Shown here piece by piece: positions 10,042-20,029 of a stretch of DNA of 64,000 nucleotides. The stretch covers positions 124,001-188,000 of the forward strand of contig NZ_CP035495.1 in NCBI RefSeq assembly GCF_004135345.1, given 5' to 3'. The notes beneath the pieces were generated by a model. It had not been told where the DNA came from. It worked only from the letters and a program-made list of their open reading frames with translations, and did no database searches. Each line of letters begins with the position of its first letter. Within the stretch, counting starts at the first letter, position 1. Position numbers and translations under genes: made by a program. Origin of the DNA: Xylanimonas allomyrinae (lineage in GTDB: Bacteria > Actinomycetota > Actinomycetes > Actinomycetales > Cellulomonadaceae).

Positions 10042-11477
10042 AGTTGAGTCCCGCAGAGTGGTGTAGGTCGGCCAGGTGGCCGTCGCCGGCGTGACAGCCG
10101 GGAGATGAGAGGCGGCCACCGCGTGATCCTTCGAGTTGAACCTTCCCAAGTTCGCTCGAACGGAGTACCCGCGATGACCGCACCTCACATGATCGACCCT
10201 GCCCGCCTGCTTCACGAAGCGTTGGCCGAGTCCTCCCCGGACTTCATGCGCACGATGCTGGGCAACATCATCAACGCCCTGCTCTCCGAGCACGCCGACA
10301 CGGTCGTCGGCGCCGAGTGGGGCCAACGCTCGCCCGAGCGCACGACACAGCGCAACGGGTACCGGCACCGGCCCCTGGACACCCGGGTCGGGACGATCGA
10401 CGTGGCGATCCCCAAGCTGCGCGAGGGGACCTACTTCCCAGACTGGCTCCTCGAGCGCCGCAAGCGGGCCGAGTCCGCCCTGACCACCGTGGTCGCGGAC
10501 TGCTACCTGGCAGGCGTCTCGACGCGCCGGATGGACAAGCTCGTCAAGACCCTCGGGATCGACGGGCTCTCGAAGTCGCAGGTCTCCCGCATGGCCGCCG
10601 ACCTGGACGAGCAGGTCGACGCGTTCCGCCACCGCCCGCTGGACGAGTCCGGCCCGTTCACTTTCGTCGCCGCGGACGCTTTGACGATGAAGGTCCGTGA
10701 GGCCGGCCGGGTGATCAACGCCGTCGTGCTCGTGGCCACGGGCGTCAACGGTGACGGGCACCGTGAGGTCCTCGGCACCCGCGTGGTGACCTCGGAAACC
10801 GGCGCGGCGTGGAACGAGTTCTTCGCCGACCTCGTCGCCCGCGGCCTGACCGGGGTGCGCCTGGTGACCTCGGACGCCCACCGCGGCCTGGTCGAAGCGA
10901 TCGCGGCGAACCTGCCCGGAGCGACCTGGCAACGCTGCCGCACTCACTACGCCGCGAACCTCATGAGCGTGTGCCCCAAGGCGTCCTGGCCGGCCGTCAA
11001 GGCGATGCTGCACTCTGTCTACGACCAGCCCACCCCCGCGGCGGTGACCACGCAGTTCGACCAGCTCCTCGACATGGTCGCCACCCCGCTGCCCGACGTG
11101 CACGACCACCTCGACGCCACCCGCGCCGACATCCTCGCGTTCACCGCGTTCCCCAAGGAGATCTGGAGACAGATCTGGTCGAACAATCCCAACGAACGGC
11201 TCAACAAGGAGATCCGCCGTCGCACCGACGTCGTGGGCATCTTCCCTAACCGTGACGCCATCGTGCGGCTCGTCGGCGCCGTCCTGGCCGAACAGCACGA
11301 CGAGTGGGCCGAAGGGCGCCGCTACTTCTCCCTCGACGCCCTCAAGAAGGCACGCACCCCTCTGGCCGTCTCCACCGACGTCGTCCCCGCCCAGCCGCTG
11401 ACCCTCGGAGCCGCCGCCTGACCTGACCGACACGACGAAGGATCACAACGCGCTACACCACCTGCTGGGGCTTGACC
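10042..11477 (+). mobile_element. IS256-family insertion sequence, about 1436 bp, apparently complete
   Basis: The ends are imperfect inverted repeats: left AGTTGAGTCCCGCAGAGTG and right (read inward) GGTCAAGCCCCAGCAGGTG, both followed by GTGTAG, 16 of 25 positions equal. A second inverted pair, TGATCCTTCG, lies inside each end (about 10123 and 11440). The element holds one intact transposase and is flanked by the 8-bp direct repeat GGTGCCAC, the size expected for this family. The intact gene and exact duplication suggest recent insertion. Confidence 0.85.
10174..11421 (+). CDS. IS256-family (Mutator-type) transposase
   Basis: 415-residue DDE transposase. N-terminal [21 protein letters not shown] and the zinc-like region [20 protein letters not shown] are typical. 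Catalytic residues are placed as D in [16 protein letters not shown] in [14 protein letters not shown] and E in the [20 protein letters not shown] motif. The C-x2-H segment [13 protein letters not shown] is also present. Full length without frameshift, in contrast to many neighbours. Start is the ATG after CGGAGTACCCGCG. Confidence 0.97.
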   Translation: MTAPHMIDPARLLHEALAESSPDFMRTMLGNIINALLSEHADTVVGAEWGQRSPERTTQRNGYRHRPLDTRVGTIDVAIPKLREGTYFPDWLLERRKRAESALTTVVADCYLAGVSTRRMDKLVKTLGIDGLSKSQVSRMAADLDEQVDAFRHRPLDESGPFTFVAADALTMKVREAGRVINAVVLVATGVNGDGHREVLGTRVVTSETGAAWNEFFADLVARGLTGVRLVTSDAHRGLVEAIAANLPGATWQRCRTHYAANLMSVCPKASWPAVKAMLHSVYDQPTPAAVTTQFDQLLDMVATPLPDVHDHLDATRADILAFTAFPKEIWRQIWSNNPNERLNKEIRRRTDVVGIFPNRDAIVRLVGAVLAEQHDEWAEGRRYFSLDALKKARTPLAVSTDVVPAQPLTLGAAA

Positions 11478-11485
11478 GGTGCCAC
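11478..11485. repeat. right target-site duplication of IS256-family element
   Basis: GGTGCCAC, identical to 10034-10041. Confidence 0.7.
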
Positions 11486-11793
11486 GCCCGGCACGGCCGG
11501 GAGGTGCCCGCGCGGTCCGGCGCGAGCCACGGCACGTCGAAGAGCGCAACGAACCTGACGTGTACGCGGTGAGCCCCTCAATGCCGCGGAAGAGCCCGGA
11601 CCCTTACGCCTGGGAGCGCTCCCAGACACCTGAATCTCGCGCGAGCACGACGATGCCTCTTCCGCACGCGAGACCCTTGATATGGGCGGTTCCCCGGTGA
11701 CACCGGGAGAGGCGGTGAGGTTTCGCGACCGGGTGCGTCGTAACGGTCGGGTAGACGGTCCGCGGACGCGCGGCTCGATGCGGAGCGAGGCGG
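11486..11793. other. intergenic stretch between IS element and pilus operon
   Basis: No gene seen. It contains a perfect 16-bp palindrome CTGGGAGCGCTCCCAG (11610-11625) and a small hairpin CCCGGTGACACCGGG near 11695. The pilus operon promoter should lie here but I cannot assign -35/-10 boxes with confidence. Confidence 0.5.
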
Positions 11794-14601
11794 ATGATGT
11801 ATTCGAGGACTTCGAAGCGTCCCTCAGCGCCGGGGGTGGCGCGGCGCGGCGGCGTGGCGCGTGCGGGCGCGCGCCGGGCGACGTCCCGCGTACGCCGTCG
11901 CGTCGTTCAGATCGGCGCAGTAGCCCTTGCCCTGGCGGTGGCAGCCACCGGCGTGGTCTGGCCGCAGGCGGAGTCGGCGAGCGCTGCGAACGAGGATGCG
12001 CCCGTGTTCATCGAGGAATTGGCGTTCGCGGACAAGATCGGCAGTCTTTCGGGGTTCCGTGCGTCTTTCGTAGTGAGGATTCCCCAGGACTACATCGACG
12101 GCCAGACTGGCGAACTCCGCGAAGTCCATGGGAAGAAGTTCGTGATCGGGTTTGCGCGGACTCCCCCACTTGATGTGCAAAGGGTTGAACTCAACTACTC
12201 CAACACTTTGGGGTCGGTGGTGGACGATTCGTGGATCATGAAGCGACCCATGGAGTGCGCCCAGTACACGATCCACAAGATCGTCGCGGTCGGCGATCAT
12301 TTCGACCTTACCGTCAGCGTGCGGGGATTTGTGACGGTCAATGTGATCGCATCTGGGGCCACGATGAACTGGTACTTCGGCTACGGGTCCGGCCAAGAGT
12401 GGTTAGATAATCCCGCGACGACACATGTTGCCGCATATTCACCCGTTGACCCTAACCCTGCCCCTTGGAACACCCAAGGCCCGATTGTCAGCACAATTGA
12501 AACTGCAGGTGCGGTAGAGGACCTCTGGCACGGGGGGGATTTCTACTGGGAGGCGAGTCTCGACCGCGGGCTCAATGGCCTGCCATCCGGGGTGCTGCCC
12601 CCTCGGAGCCTCTGGGTCGACGTCGTCAGCCCTGCCTTCGGCGGGATGACGGAAGGCCCGGCCAACTCCGTTGTCGACTCCTTCTGGTATGCGTGGGTGC
12701 ACAGGGACGGCAGCCTGGTCCAGTCGATCAACACCCGTCCCACCCGACTCTCGGGGTTCCAGCCCCATGACAACTTTACCCGTCCCGACGGAGTGATGAA
12801 CGTCTCGGGTCGTCTCGCTCGCGGCAGCGCGGAAAGCACGCCCGGCCTGACGGACAAGGTGGGCACCGACGGCAGTGTCGACTTCCGTGGCGCCGGGGGC
12901 ACGGGCTTCTACAAGCTCGTCGTCTGGCCGGAATCCCGTGACCCCGAGACCGTCACGAATGCGGATGCAACTGCCCAGGCGCCCGCCCTCTCCTACACGG
13001 AGGAGGATCTCTTCTCGGCCGACGGCACCATGACGGACGCGGCCGCGGACGCCTCGTGGCTGGCAGCCTGGGTCTTCTACAGCGAACCGCCTCCGCCGTT
13101 CATCGAGGCACCCGCGGACCCGTGGGTCGAACGGGGCGTGGACGGTGTCACGATTTCGGGGACAGGATTACCAGGTCACACGATCACGCTCAAGCGCGGC
13201 ACCGGAGAGACGATCACCGACGTTGACGCAGAGAACCTGGTCATACTGACGGACGGGTCGAACGCCTGCGAGCCCGGGGAGTGCGTCGTCGTCGGCGACG
13301 ATGGGAGGTGGTCGTTCACGACGACGGACGCGCTCGAAAGCGGCCAGTACACCGTTGTCGCGTTCCAGACAGTGCGGACCACGGCGAATCTGGTCACCAG
13401 CGGACCGTCCAACCCGCGGAGCGGTTCACCCGCTGCATGGGGCGCGACATTCACCGTGGACAACGACGAGCCGGCACCGCCGACCATGACGTGCCCGGCG
13501 CCACCGATTCTCAACCCGGCTTCCGTGTCGGGCGCGGGTGTCGAGGCGGGCGCCACGGTGCGTGTCTACAGCGGCGGTGATCCGCGCACGCTGATCGGGT
13601 CTGCCGTGGTGGGCGAGAACGGCTCCTGGTCGTATACGTTCGACCCTCCGCTGAGCGACGGCACCTACACCGTGGCCGTGACAGCGACGGACGCCGTCGG
13701 CAACGAGTCCAACCTATCGGCCCCGTGTGAGCTCCTCTTCTCCGCCACCGTCCTTGTCACGGGGGCCAAGGAGATCGCGCCCATGGAGACTCCGCCGCTG
13801 GGCGTCCCCGCGCCGGACCTCACCAACTGGGAGATCATCGCGACGCCGGAAGACGGCCAGCCGGTGGTCATCAGCGGTGGGGGTGCGTCGCTCCAGCGCG
13901 AAGCGACCTACACGATTGCCGAACGGTTGCGGACCGATCCGCAACCAGACGACGCCGCCGCCCGCTACACACAACGCGGCATCGTGTGCACCGACGCCAA
14001 TGGCACGGCGCTCCCCGCCGGCATCTTCGACCCGGATGCGGCGACGATCACGGTCGGGCGCGCCGCCGACGTCGCAGCCCCCATCGGGTGCGCCGTCACG
14101 AACCAGACTGCGCACACAGCGCTGGTGACCGTGGGCCTCAGCGGCGAGACCGTGAACCCGCCGCCGGGGTGGTCGCTGACGAGTTCCGAGTCCGGAGGGT
14201 TCCGTGCCGTCTCGCTCGACCACACGACGCCGGTCAACGCAGCGCGCCCCGGTGAGCACGACCTGACGGCACGAGTCCCCGCGGGTCTCGCGGTCGAGCG
14301 GATCGAGATGCTGGACACCAGCACGGTGTCCTGCCAGGCGCACATCACGAGCCCGGCGGACGCGTCCGAGAACTGCTGGCTCACCGTGACGGGCGCCGTC
14401 ACAGTCGAGCAGGGCAAGCCGCACGGGTACCGGATCGTCGCGGGCTTCCACGACGTCCCGGCGCTGCCCATCACGGGCGGGCTCGGCGGCTGGGCCTTCA
14501 CCGCCTCCGGCGCGGGCGTGCTGCTCGCGGCGGCGGGTGCCGCCCTCTGGCGGTGGCTCGCGATCACACGCCCCCGGAGGTCACGGGAGGTCATGTATTG
14601 A
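11794..14601 (+). CDS. LPXTG-anchored surface adhesin, probable pilus tip protein
   Basis: 935-residue exported protein. A basic N-terminus (VARAGARRATSRVRRRV) precedes a signal helix IGAVALALAVAATGVVW and a likely cleavage after ASA. The first 430 residues are an unassigned adhesin-like region; two bacterial Ig-like modules follow (about 440-560, GTGLPGHTITLKRGTGE; and 570-650, GENGSWSYTFDPPLSDGTYT). The end has the sorting signal LPITG at 891, a hydrophobic helix and a basic tail. It precedes a shaft pilin and a class C sortase, the order of tip-shaft-sortase operons such as fimQ-fimP-srtC1 of Actinomyces. Base composition of the first kilobase is visibly less GC-rich than in neighbours. 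ATG at 11794 or 11797. Confidence 0.82.
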   Translation: MMYSRTSKRPSAPGVARRGGVARAGARRATSRVRRRVVQIGAVALALAVAATGVVWPQAESASAANEDAPVFIEELAFADKIGSLSGFRASFVVRIPQDYIDGQTGELREVHGKKFVIGFARTPPLDVQRVELNYSNTLGSVVDDSWIMKRPMECAQYTIHKIVAVGDHFDLTVSVRGFVTVNVIASGATMNWYFGYGSGQEWLDNPATTHVAAYSPVDPNPAPWNTQGPIVSTIETAGAVEDLWHGGDFYWEASLDRGLNGLPSGVLPPRSLWVDVVSPAFGGMTEGPANSVVDSFWYAWVHRDGSLVQSINTRPTRLSGFQPHDNFTRPDGVMNVSGRLARGSAESTPGLTDKVGTDGSVDFRGAGGTGFYKLVVWPESRDPETVTNADATAQAPALSYTEEDLFSADGTMTDAAADASWLAAWVFYSEPPPPFIEAPADPWVERGVDGVTISGTGLPGHTITLKRGTGETITDVDAENLVILTDGSNACEPGECVVVGDDGRWSFTTTDALESGQYTVVAFQTVRTTANLVTSGPSNPRSGSPAAWGATFTVDNDEPAPPTMTCPAPPILNPASVSGAGVEAGATVRVYSGGDPRTLIGSAVVGENGSWSYTFDPPLSDGTYTVAVTATDAVGNESNLSAPCELLFSATVLVTGAKEIAPMETPPLGVPAPDLTNWEIIATPEDGQPVVISGGGASLQREATYTIAERLRTDPQPDDAAARYTQRGIVCTDANGTALPAGIFDPDAATITVGRAADVAAPIGCAVTNQTAHTALVTVGLSGETVNPPPGWSLTSSESGGFRAVSLDHTTPVNAARPGEHDLTARVPAGLAVERIEMLDTSTVSCQAHITSPADASENCWLTVTGAVTVEQGKPHGYRIVAGFHDVPALPITGGLGGWAFTASGAGVLLAAAGAALWRWLAITRPRRSREVMY

Positions 14602-14693
14602 CGAGACACGTTGTGGGCTGCCTGCAGCCCGCCCCGGATGACGACGCCGCGGCCGACGTCGCGGAGAGGTACCTGACGATGAGGGGAAGCGCT

Positions 14694-16178
14694 GTGAGAA
14701 CAACACATTCACGACGGACACGGGGCATCGCGCTCGCAGGCGCCACGGCGATCGTGCTCGGCGGGGCCGTGACGGCCGTCGCCCAGGAGGATGACACGAC
14801 GCACGGCTCGATCACGGTGTACAAGTACGAGCTCCCCGACGAGAGTCTCGCCCCGCAGAACGGTCAGGCGATCGATGACATAGCGGACGCCCTGACTGCG
14901 GTCGCGGGAGCCGGGTTCAGCGTCTGCGAGGTTGAGGACATCGACCTGATGCGCGCGGAAGACTGGGAGACGCTCAAGAAGTTCACCGTCGCCGTCAACA
15001 CGGACGGCACACCAGCGGTCACGATGGACGCGACTGAGTTTGACTGCGACCTGGTGAGCGGACAGGACGAAGCGACCACCGATGGGACGGGCAAGGCGGT
15101 CTTTGTCGGACTGCCCGCGTACAAGGCCTACGTCGTCTACGAATCGGAACTTCCGAGCGGCGCGCTCTATCGCGCCGCTCCCACGTTCCTCACCATCCCC
15201 TACCCGGGGACGGGGACGGGGGAGGCGGCCGCCTGGAACTACAACCCGGTGATCTACCCGAAGAACGTGATTGTCGGGTCGGGGGCCACCAAGGAGGCCT
15301 CAGTTGCCGGTGACACGGTGTCCTTCGACATCACCGTCCCGATCAACGCGCTCGGCAAGGACAAGGCCTACACCAAGTTCGTCATCTCCGACCAGCTCGG
15401 CGACCACCTGGCGTACACCGGGGCGAGTTTCACGCTCACCGACAAAGACGGCTACGTGGTCGATTTCGTTGACGATGACTACACCCTGACCGCCCCGAGC
15501 GGGGTCGGCGGAGCGGAAGTTGTGCTCGCTCTTGTGGAGAACGGGCTCAGTGTGGTTAGCCAGAACATCGGCGGCAAGCTCGTGTTGACGATCACAACCA
15601 AAGTCCTCGCTTCGGGTTCGACGGAGAACATGGCGACGATCACCATCAACGAAAAGTCGACGGACGATAATTCGAGCCCGAAGGTGGTGGATGAAGTTGA
15701 CATCCACGTCGGTGCGTACCTGCTCAAGAAGGGGATGGCGAAGGACAACTCCACTGAGTTCCCGCTCGCCGGTGCCGTTTTCGCCGTGTACGAGATGGGC
15801 GACGAGGGCTGCGCAGATCAAGAACCGGCGGATGGTACCGAAATTGTGAAGGGCCTCACGTCCGGCAGCACGGGAGAGACCGACACCTTCACCATCCCCG
15901 CGGGCTATTACTGCGTGTACGAGACGTCCACCCCGTTCGGGTACAAGAATGCCGGTGTGAAGGAGTGGCCGGTCAAAAAGATCGCTGACCTGAATGAGGG
16001 CAGCCCCTTCCTTAAGATCGTCAACGAACAGATCGACGTGTCGGACGGCGACCTGCCTGCCCTTCCGGTGACGGGTGCCTCGGGCATCATCACCATGCTC
16101 GTCCTGGGTGGCTCGCTGATCAGCCTCGGCGTCGTGCTCGCCGTCGTGCGCCGGCGACGCGATCAGGCGTCGTCCTGA
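14694..16178 (+). CDS. SpaA/FimP-type LPXTG major (shaft) pilin
   Basis: 494-residue backbone pilin. A signal peptide (GIALAGATAIVLGGAVTAVAQ) is followed by the N-terminal domain ending in the pilin motif WNYNPVIYPKN, whose lysine is the acceptor for sortase polymerisation. Middle CNA-B-type domains (GDTVSFDITVPINAL) support intramolecular isopeptide bonds, and the E-box YCVYETSTPFGY is present near residue 420. The sorting signal is LPVTG at 457, then a membrane helix and a RRRRDQASS tail. The GTG at 14694 with GAGGGG 7 bases upstream is preferred; an ATG at 14679 is in frame. The gene lies 92 bases after the tip gene. Confidence 0.92.
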   Translation: MRTTHSRRTRGIALAGATAIVLGGAVTAVAQEDDTTHGSITVYKYELPDESLAPQNGQAIDDIADALTAVAGAGFSVCEVEDIDLMRAEDWETLKKFTVAVNTDGTPAVTMDATEFDCDLVSGQDEATTDGTGKAVFVGLPAYKAYVVYESELPSGALYRAAPTFLTIPYPGTGTGEAAAWNYNPVIYPKNVIVGSGATKEASVAGDTVSFDITVPINALGKDKAYTKFVISDQLGDHLAYTGASFTLTDKDGYVVDFVDDDYTLTAPSGVGGAEVVLALVENGLSVVSQNIGGKLVLTITTKVLASGSTENMATITINEKSTDDNSSPKVVDEVDIHVGAYLLKKGMAKDNSTEFPLAGAVFAVYEMGDEGCADQEPADGTEIVKGLTSGSTGETDTFTIPAGYYCVYETSTPFGYKNAGVKEWPVKKIADLNEGSPFLKIVNEQIDVSDGDLPALPVTGASGIITMLVLGGSLISLGVVLAVVRRRRDQASS

Positions 16179-16260
16179 CGCACCACACAAAGCCTCGGGA
16201 AGGTGGTGACTCACGCTCCCGCCCCGGGGGCCGCCACGGGGGAGGCGGAGGGGAGCGGTT

Positions 16261-16298
16261 CGCAGGGGGCGGGGACAGTGGAGTCCGCGCCCCCTGCG
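16261..16298. terminator. hairpin between shaft pilin and sortase genes (attenuator candidate)
   Basis: CGCAGGGGGCG pairs with CGCCCCCTGCG and the 16-base loop contains a further GGAC/GTCC pairing. It lies 83 bases after the pilin stop and 45 before the sortase start, and could lower sortase expression relative to the pilin. Confidence 0.6.
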
Positions 16299-16342
16299 GG
16301 CGTCCCCACGGACGCCTGCCGACGACAGGAGCGGCACCTGCA

Positions 16343-17361
16343 GTGACGACGCACACCTCGCTCTGGAAACGCGTCCGACGACGGACGCCGCCCCGCCACC
16401 CGTTCCGGGCTCCGCGCGAACGACCGGTCGCGCTGGGCGTCGCCGTCGCAGTCCTCGTCCAGGTCGGTCTCACGTTCATGCTGTACCCGGCGGCCGCGTC
16501 GTGGGTCTACCAGTACAACCAGTCCAACGTGGTGCGTGACCAGACGCGCGAGTCCGAGGCCACGGCGCAGGCCAGACGCGAAGAGATCCTGGCGGCCGCG
16601 CACGAGTACAACTCCCGGCTCCAGTCAGGTGCGCTGCTCGCCGAGGGCCGCAACCTCGCCGAGGGCACAGGCACGTCCGGCGGGGGCTCGACTACTGGTC
16701 GCAGCTCATGATCCGTTCGAGCGGGCCCTTCGCGCGTCTGCGCATCCCGTCGATCGACGTCGACCTACCCGTCTACCACGGCACGAGCGACGCGACCCTG
16801 CTCAAAGGGGCAGGGCACCTGCAAGGCACATCCCTTCCTGTCGGCGGCCCCGGCACGCGCGCCGTGCTGACGGCGCACCGCGGGCTCGCCAGCGCGACCA
16901 TGTTCACCCACCTCAACCGCGTCGACGAGGGTGACGCCTTCGTCATCGAGGTCCTCGGCCGGGTGCTGGCCTACCGGGTCATCGACATCGCCGTCATCGA
17001 ACCCCACTCCACGGAGGAGATCCGGCCGGTTCCCCGCGAGGACCTGGTCACGCTCGTGACGTGCACCCCCCTGGGGATCAACACCCAGCGCATCCTCGTC
17101 ACCGGGGAGCGTGTCGTGCCGACCCCGGCCGACGATCTTGCCGCGCTGGGCAGCTCACCCGACGTCCCGCGGTTCCCCTGGTGGGCCGTCGCCTACGCCG
17201 TCGCGACCCTGGGAAACGTCGCGTGGTATCAGCGGTCACGGCGCCCGACCGGTGCCCGCCTCCGGCGTCGAGCGGCACGACGACGCCGCGCGGCCGCCGC
17301 CTCGGCGGCAGTCAGCACCTCGACGGCCGCCCTCGCGGCCGCGCGCGGCGCCGTGCCCTGA
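16343..17361 (+). CDS. class C (pilin-polymerising) sortase, frameshifted
   Basis: Membrane transpeptidase that links pilin subunits. The N-terminal part has a membrane helix (ALGVAVAVLVQVGLTFMLYP) and HEYNSRL; the catalytic part has IPSIDVDLPVYHGTS, GHLQGTSLPVGG, the catalytic His in LTAHRGL, the Cys in LVTCTPLGINTQR and the Arg just after it; a second helix and a basic tail close the protein, as in class C enzymes. The frame breaks in the G5 run 16682-16686; one added G restores GGGLDYWSQLMIRSSGPFARL, in which the DYW..L lid-like segment typical of class C sortases appears. Corrected length is about 339 residues. Confidence 0.9.
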
Positions 17362-17369
17362 GACGACGC

Positions 17370-17406
17370 GAGCCGCTGACCTCGCACCTGGCGAGGTCAG
17401 CGGCTC
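17370..17406. terminator. bidirectional terminator between sortase gene and sdhB
   Basis: Sixteen perfect pairs (GAGCCGCTGACCTCGC and complement) around the loop ACCTG, between two convergent genes. Confidence 0.88.
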
Positions 17407-17426
17407 ACGCGAGCATCGACGCCGGG

Positions 17427-18179
17427 TCAGAACGCCCGGCGGATCATCGCCTGCTTGACCTCTTGGATCGCCTTCGTCACCTGGATGCCGCGCGGGCATG
17501 CCTCGGTGCAGTTGAAGGTCGTGCGGCACCGCCACACGCCCTCCTTGTCGTTGAGGATGTCCAGGCGCTGCTGCCCGGCCTCGTCACGGCTGTCGAAGAT
17601 GAACCGGTGGGCGTTGACGATCGCGGCCGGGCCGAAGTACTGCCCGTCGGTCCAGAACACGGGGCACGACGACGTGCACGCGGCGCACAGGATGCACTTG
17701 GTCGTGTCGTCGAACTTGGCGTGGTCGGCGGCCGACTGGAGGCGCTCGCGCGTCGGCTCGTTGCCCGACGTGATGAGGAACGGCATCACCTCGCGGTACG
17801 AGGCGAAGAACGGCTCCATGTCGACCACGAGGTCCTTGACCACGGGCAGGCCCTTGATGGGCTCGACCGTGATGGGCTTGTCAGGGTTGACGTCCTTGAG
17901 CAGGGTCTTGCACGCGAGCCGGTTACGGCCGTTGATGCGCATGGCGTCCGAGCCGCACACGCCGTGCGCGCACGAGCGGCGGAACGTCAGCGAGCCGTCC
18001 TGCTCCCACTTGACCTTGTGCAGGGCATCGAGGATGCGGTCGGTGCCGTGGGCCAGGACCTGGAACTCCTGCCAGGTGGGCTCGGCGCTGACCTCGGGGT
18101 TGAAGCGACGGATCTTGAGCGTGACGGTGAACGAGGGAACCTCGCCCACCTTCGCAGGGGCCTCGGCGACAGCAGTCAT
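17427..18179 (-). CDS. sdhB: succinate dehydrogenase iron-sulfur subunit
   Basis: 250-residue electron-transfer subunit of complex II. The [2Fe-2S] ligands are in CAHGVCGSDAMRINGRNRLAC; the [4Fe-4S] and [3Fe-4S] ligands are in CILCAACTSSCPVFW and the later C...CTEACPRGI. Its ATG overlaps the sdhA stop (ATGA-type), so translation is coupled. Last gene of the sdhCDAB operon, followed by a strong terminator. Confidence 0.97.
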   Translation of the reverse strand: MTAVAEAPAKVGEVPSFTVTLKIRRFNPEVSAEPTWQEFQVLAHGTDRILDALHKVKWEQDGSLTFRRSCAHGVCGSDAMRINGRNRLACKTLLKDVNPDKPITVEPIKGLPVVKDLVVDMEPFFASYREVMPFLITSGNEPTRERLQSAADHAKFDDTTKCILCAACTSSCPVFWTDGQYFGPAAIVNAHRFIFDSRDEAGQQRLDILNDKEGVWRCRTTFNCTEACPRGIQVTKAIQEVKQAMIRRAF

Positions 18180-20014
18180 CAGTACTTCCGCTCCATCGGC
18201 TCGTAGCGGGTCTGGATCACGGGCTTGGAGCCCAGCACGACCTTGTAGCCGTCGAGGTTCTCGACGTGGTCGAAGTAGCCCTCGACGTGACCGTCGGCGA
18301 CGTCGGAGGCCGACGGCGGGCGACGGTACGCCATGGTGTGCAGCATGTAGTGGGCGTCGTCGCGCTTGGGGAAGTCCTCGCGGTAGTGGCCGCCGCGCGA
18401 CTCCTTGCGGTTGAGCGCCGCCAGCACGGTGACCTCGGCGATGTCGAGCAGGAAGCCCAGCTCGATCGCTTCCAGCAGGTCCGTGTTGAACAACGTGCCC
18501 TTGTCCTGGACCGAGACGTTGCGGTAGCGCTTCTGGAGGTCCTTGATGACGGCGATCGCCTCGTTGAGCGAGTCGCCCGTGCGGAACACCTGGGCGTTGG
18601 CGTCCATGGTCTCCTGGAGCGTCCTGCGCAGGTCGGCCACGCGCTCGCCGTCGGGCCGCGAGCGCATCTCCTCAAGCTGTGCGACGACGGCCGCCGCCGG
18701 TTCCTGCGGCAACGGCAGGTGCGCATCGACCGTCTTCGCGTACGCGGCGGCGGCCCGCCCGGAGCGCTTGCCGAAGACGTTGATGTCGAGCAGCGAGTTG
18801 GTGCCCAGGCGGTTGGAGCCGTGGACCGACACGCACGCGACCTCGCCGGCCGCGTAGAGGCCCTTGACGACGTTGTGCCCGTCGCGCAGCACCTCGCCCA
18901 GCAGGTTCGTGGGCACGCCGCCCATCGCGTAGTGCGCCGTCGGGTACACCGGGACGGGCTCGGTGTAGGGCTCGACACCCAGGTAGGTGCGGGCGAACTC
19001 GGTGATGTCCGGGAGCTTGGCGTCGATGTGCGCCGGTTCCAGGTGCGTCAGGTCGAGCAGCACGTAGTCCTTGTTCGGGCCGGCGCCCCGGCCTTCGCGC
19101 ACCTCGTTGGCCATCGACCGGGCGACGATGTCGCGCGGCGCGAGGTCCTTGATGGTGGGGGCGTAGCGCTCCATGAAGCGCTCGCCGTCGGCGTTGCGCA
19201 GGATGCCGCCCTCGCCGCGGGCCGCCTCCGACAGCAGGATGCCCAGGCCAGCCAGGCCCGTGGGGTGGAACTGGAAGAACTCCATGTCCTCCAGCGGCAG
19301 GCCGCGGCGGTAGGCGAGCGCCATCCCGTCACCGGTGAGGGTGTGCGCGTTGGACGTCGTCTTGAAGATCTTCCCGGCGCCGCCCGTGGCGAAGATGATC
19401 GCCTTGGCCTGGAACACGTGGATCTCGCCGGTCGCCAGGTCGTAGGCGACGACGCCGGTCGCGTTGACCTCGACGTCGTCCGGCAGCTCTTCGGTCGTCA
19501 GGTCGTGGTCCGTGAGCAGGTCGAGCACGTAGTACTCGTTGTAGAACTCGACGTTCTGCTTGACGCAGTTCTGGTACAGCGTCTGCAGGATCATGTGGCC
19601 CGTGCGGTCCGCCGCGTAGCAGGCGCGGCGCACGGCGGCCTCGCCGTGCTGGCGTGTGTGGCCGCCGAATCGGCGCTGGTCGATGCGGCCCTCGGGCGTG
19701 CGGTTGAACGGCAGGCCCATCTTCTCCAGGTCGAGGACGGCGTCGATGGCCTCCTTCGCCAGGATCTCGGCGGCGTCCTGGTCGACCAGGTAGTCGCCAC
19801 CCTTGATCGTGTCGAAGGTGTGCCACTCCCAGTTGTCGTCCTCGACGTTCGCGAGGGCGGCGGCCATGCCGCCCTGCGCCGCACCCGTGTGCGAGCGGGT
19901 CGGGTAGAGCTTGGAGATGACGGCGGTGCGCGCGTCCTTCGAGGCCTCGAGCGCGGCGCGCATGCCCGCGCCGCCCGCGCCGACGATGACGACGTCGTAC
20001 TGGTGTGTCTGCAT
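18179..20014 (-). CDS. sdhA: succinate dehydrogenase flavoprotein subunit
   Basis: 611-residue FAD subunit that oxidises succinate to fumarate. The dinucleotide fold [15 protein letters not shown] opens the protein, and the covalent FAD histidine lies in [15 protein letters not shown]. Active-site segments [32 protein letters not shown] and [10 protein letters not shown] are present. The ATG at 20014 follows GAGGA; a TTG directly upstream is in frame. Full length. Confidence 0.97.
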   Translation of the reverse strand: MQTHQYDVVIVGAGGAGMRAALEASKDARTAVISKLYPTRSHTGAAQGGMAAALANVEDDNWEWHTFDTIKGGDYLVDQDAAEILAKEAIDAVLDLEKMGLPFNRTPEGRIDQRRFGGHTRQHGEAAVRRACYAADRTGHMILQTLYQNCVKQNVEFYNEYYVLDLLTDHDLTTEELPDDVEVNATGVVAYDLATGEIHVFQAKAIIFATGGAGKIFKTTSNAHTLTGDGMALAYRRGLPLEDMEFFQFHPTGLAGLGILLSEAARGEGGILRNADGERFMERYAPTIKDLAPRDIVARSMANEVREGRGAGPNKDYVLLDLTHLEPAHIDAKLPDITEFARTYLGVEPYTEPVPVYPTAHYAMGGVPTNLLGEVLRDGHNVVKGLYAAGEVACVSVHGSNRLGTNSLLDINVFGKRSGRAAAAYAKTVDAHLPLPQEPAAAVVAQLEEMRSRPDGERVADLRRTLQETMDANAQVFRTGDSLNEAIAVIKDLQKRYRNVSVQDKGTLFNTDLLEAIELGFLLDIAEVTVLAALNRKESRGGHYREDFPKRDDAHYMLHTMAYRRPPSASDVADGHVEGYFDHVENLDGYKVVLGSKPVIQTRYEPMERKY

Positions 20015-20029
20015 CAAAGGTCCTCGGTC

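Noticed and set aside
9337-11433. 2.1-kb open frame on the minus strand across the IS element
   Set aside because: It is the antisense of the transposase and of non-coding DNA; high-GC sequence leaves antisense frames open. The composition is Arg/Gly/Val-rich with no family motifs.
11610-11625. palindrome CTGGGAGCGCTCCCAG as terminator or operator
   Set aside because: No loop and no gene ends next to it; kept only as a note in the intergenic entry.
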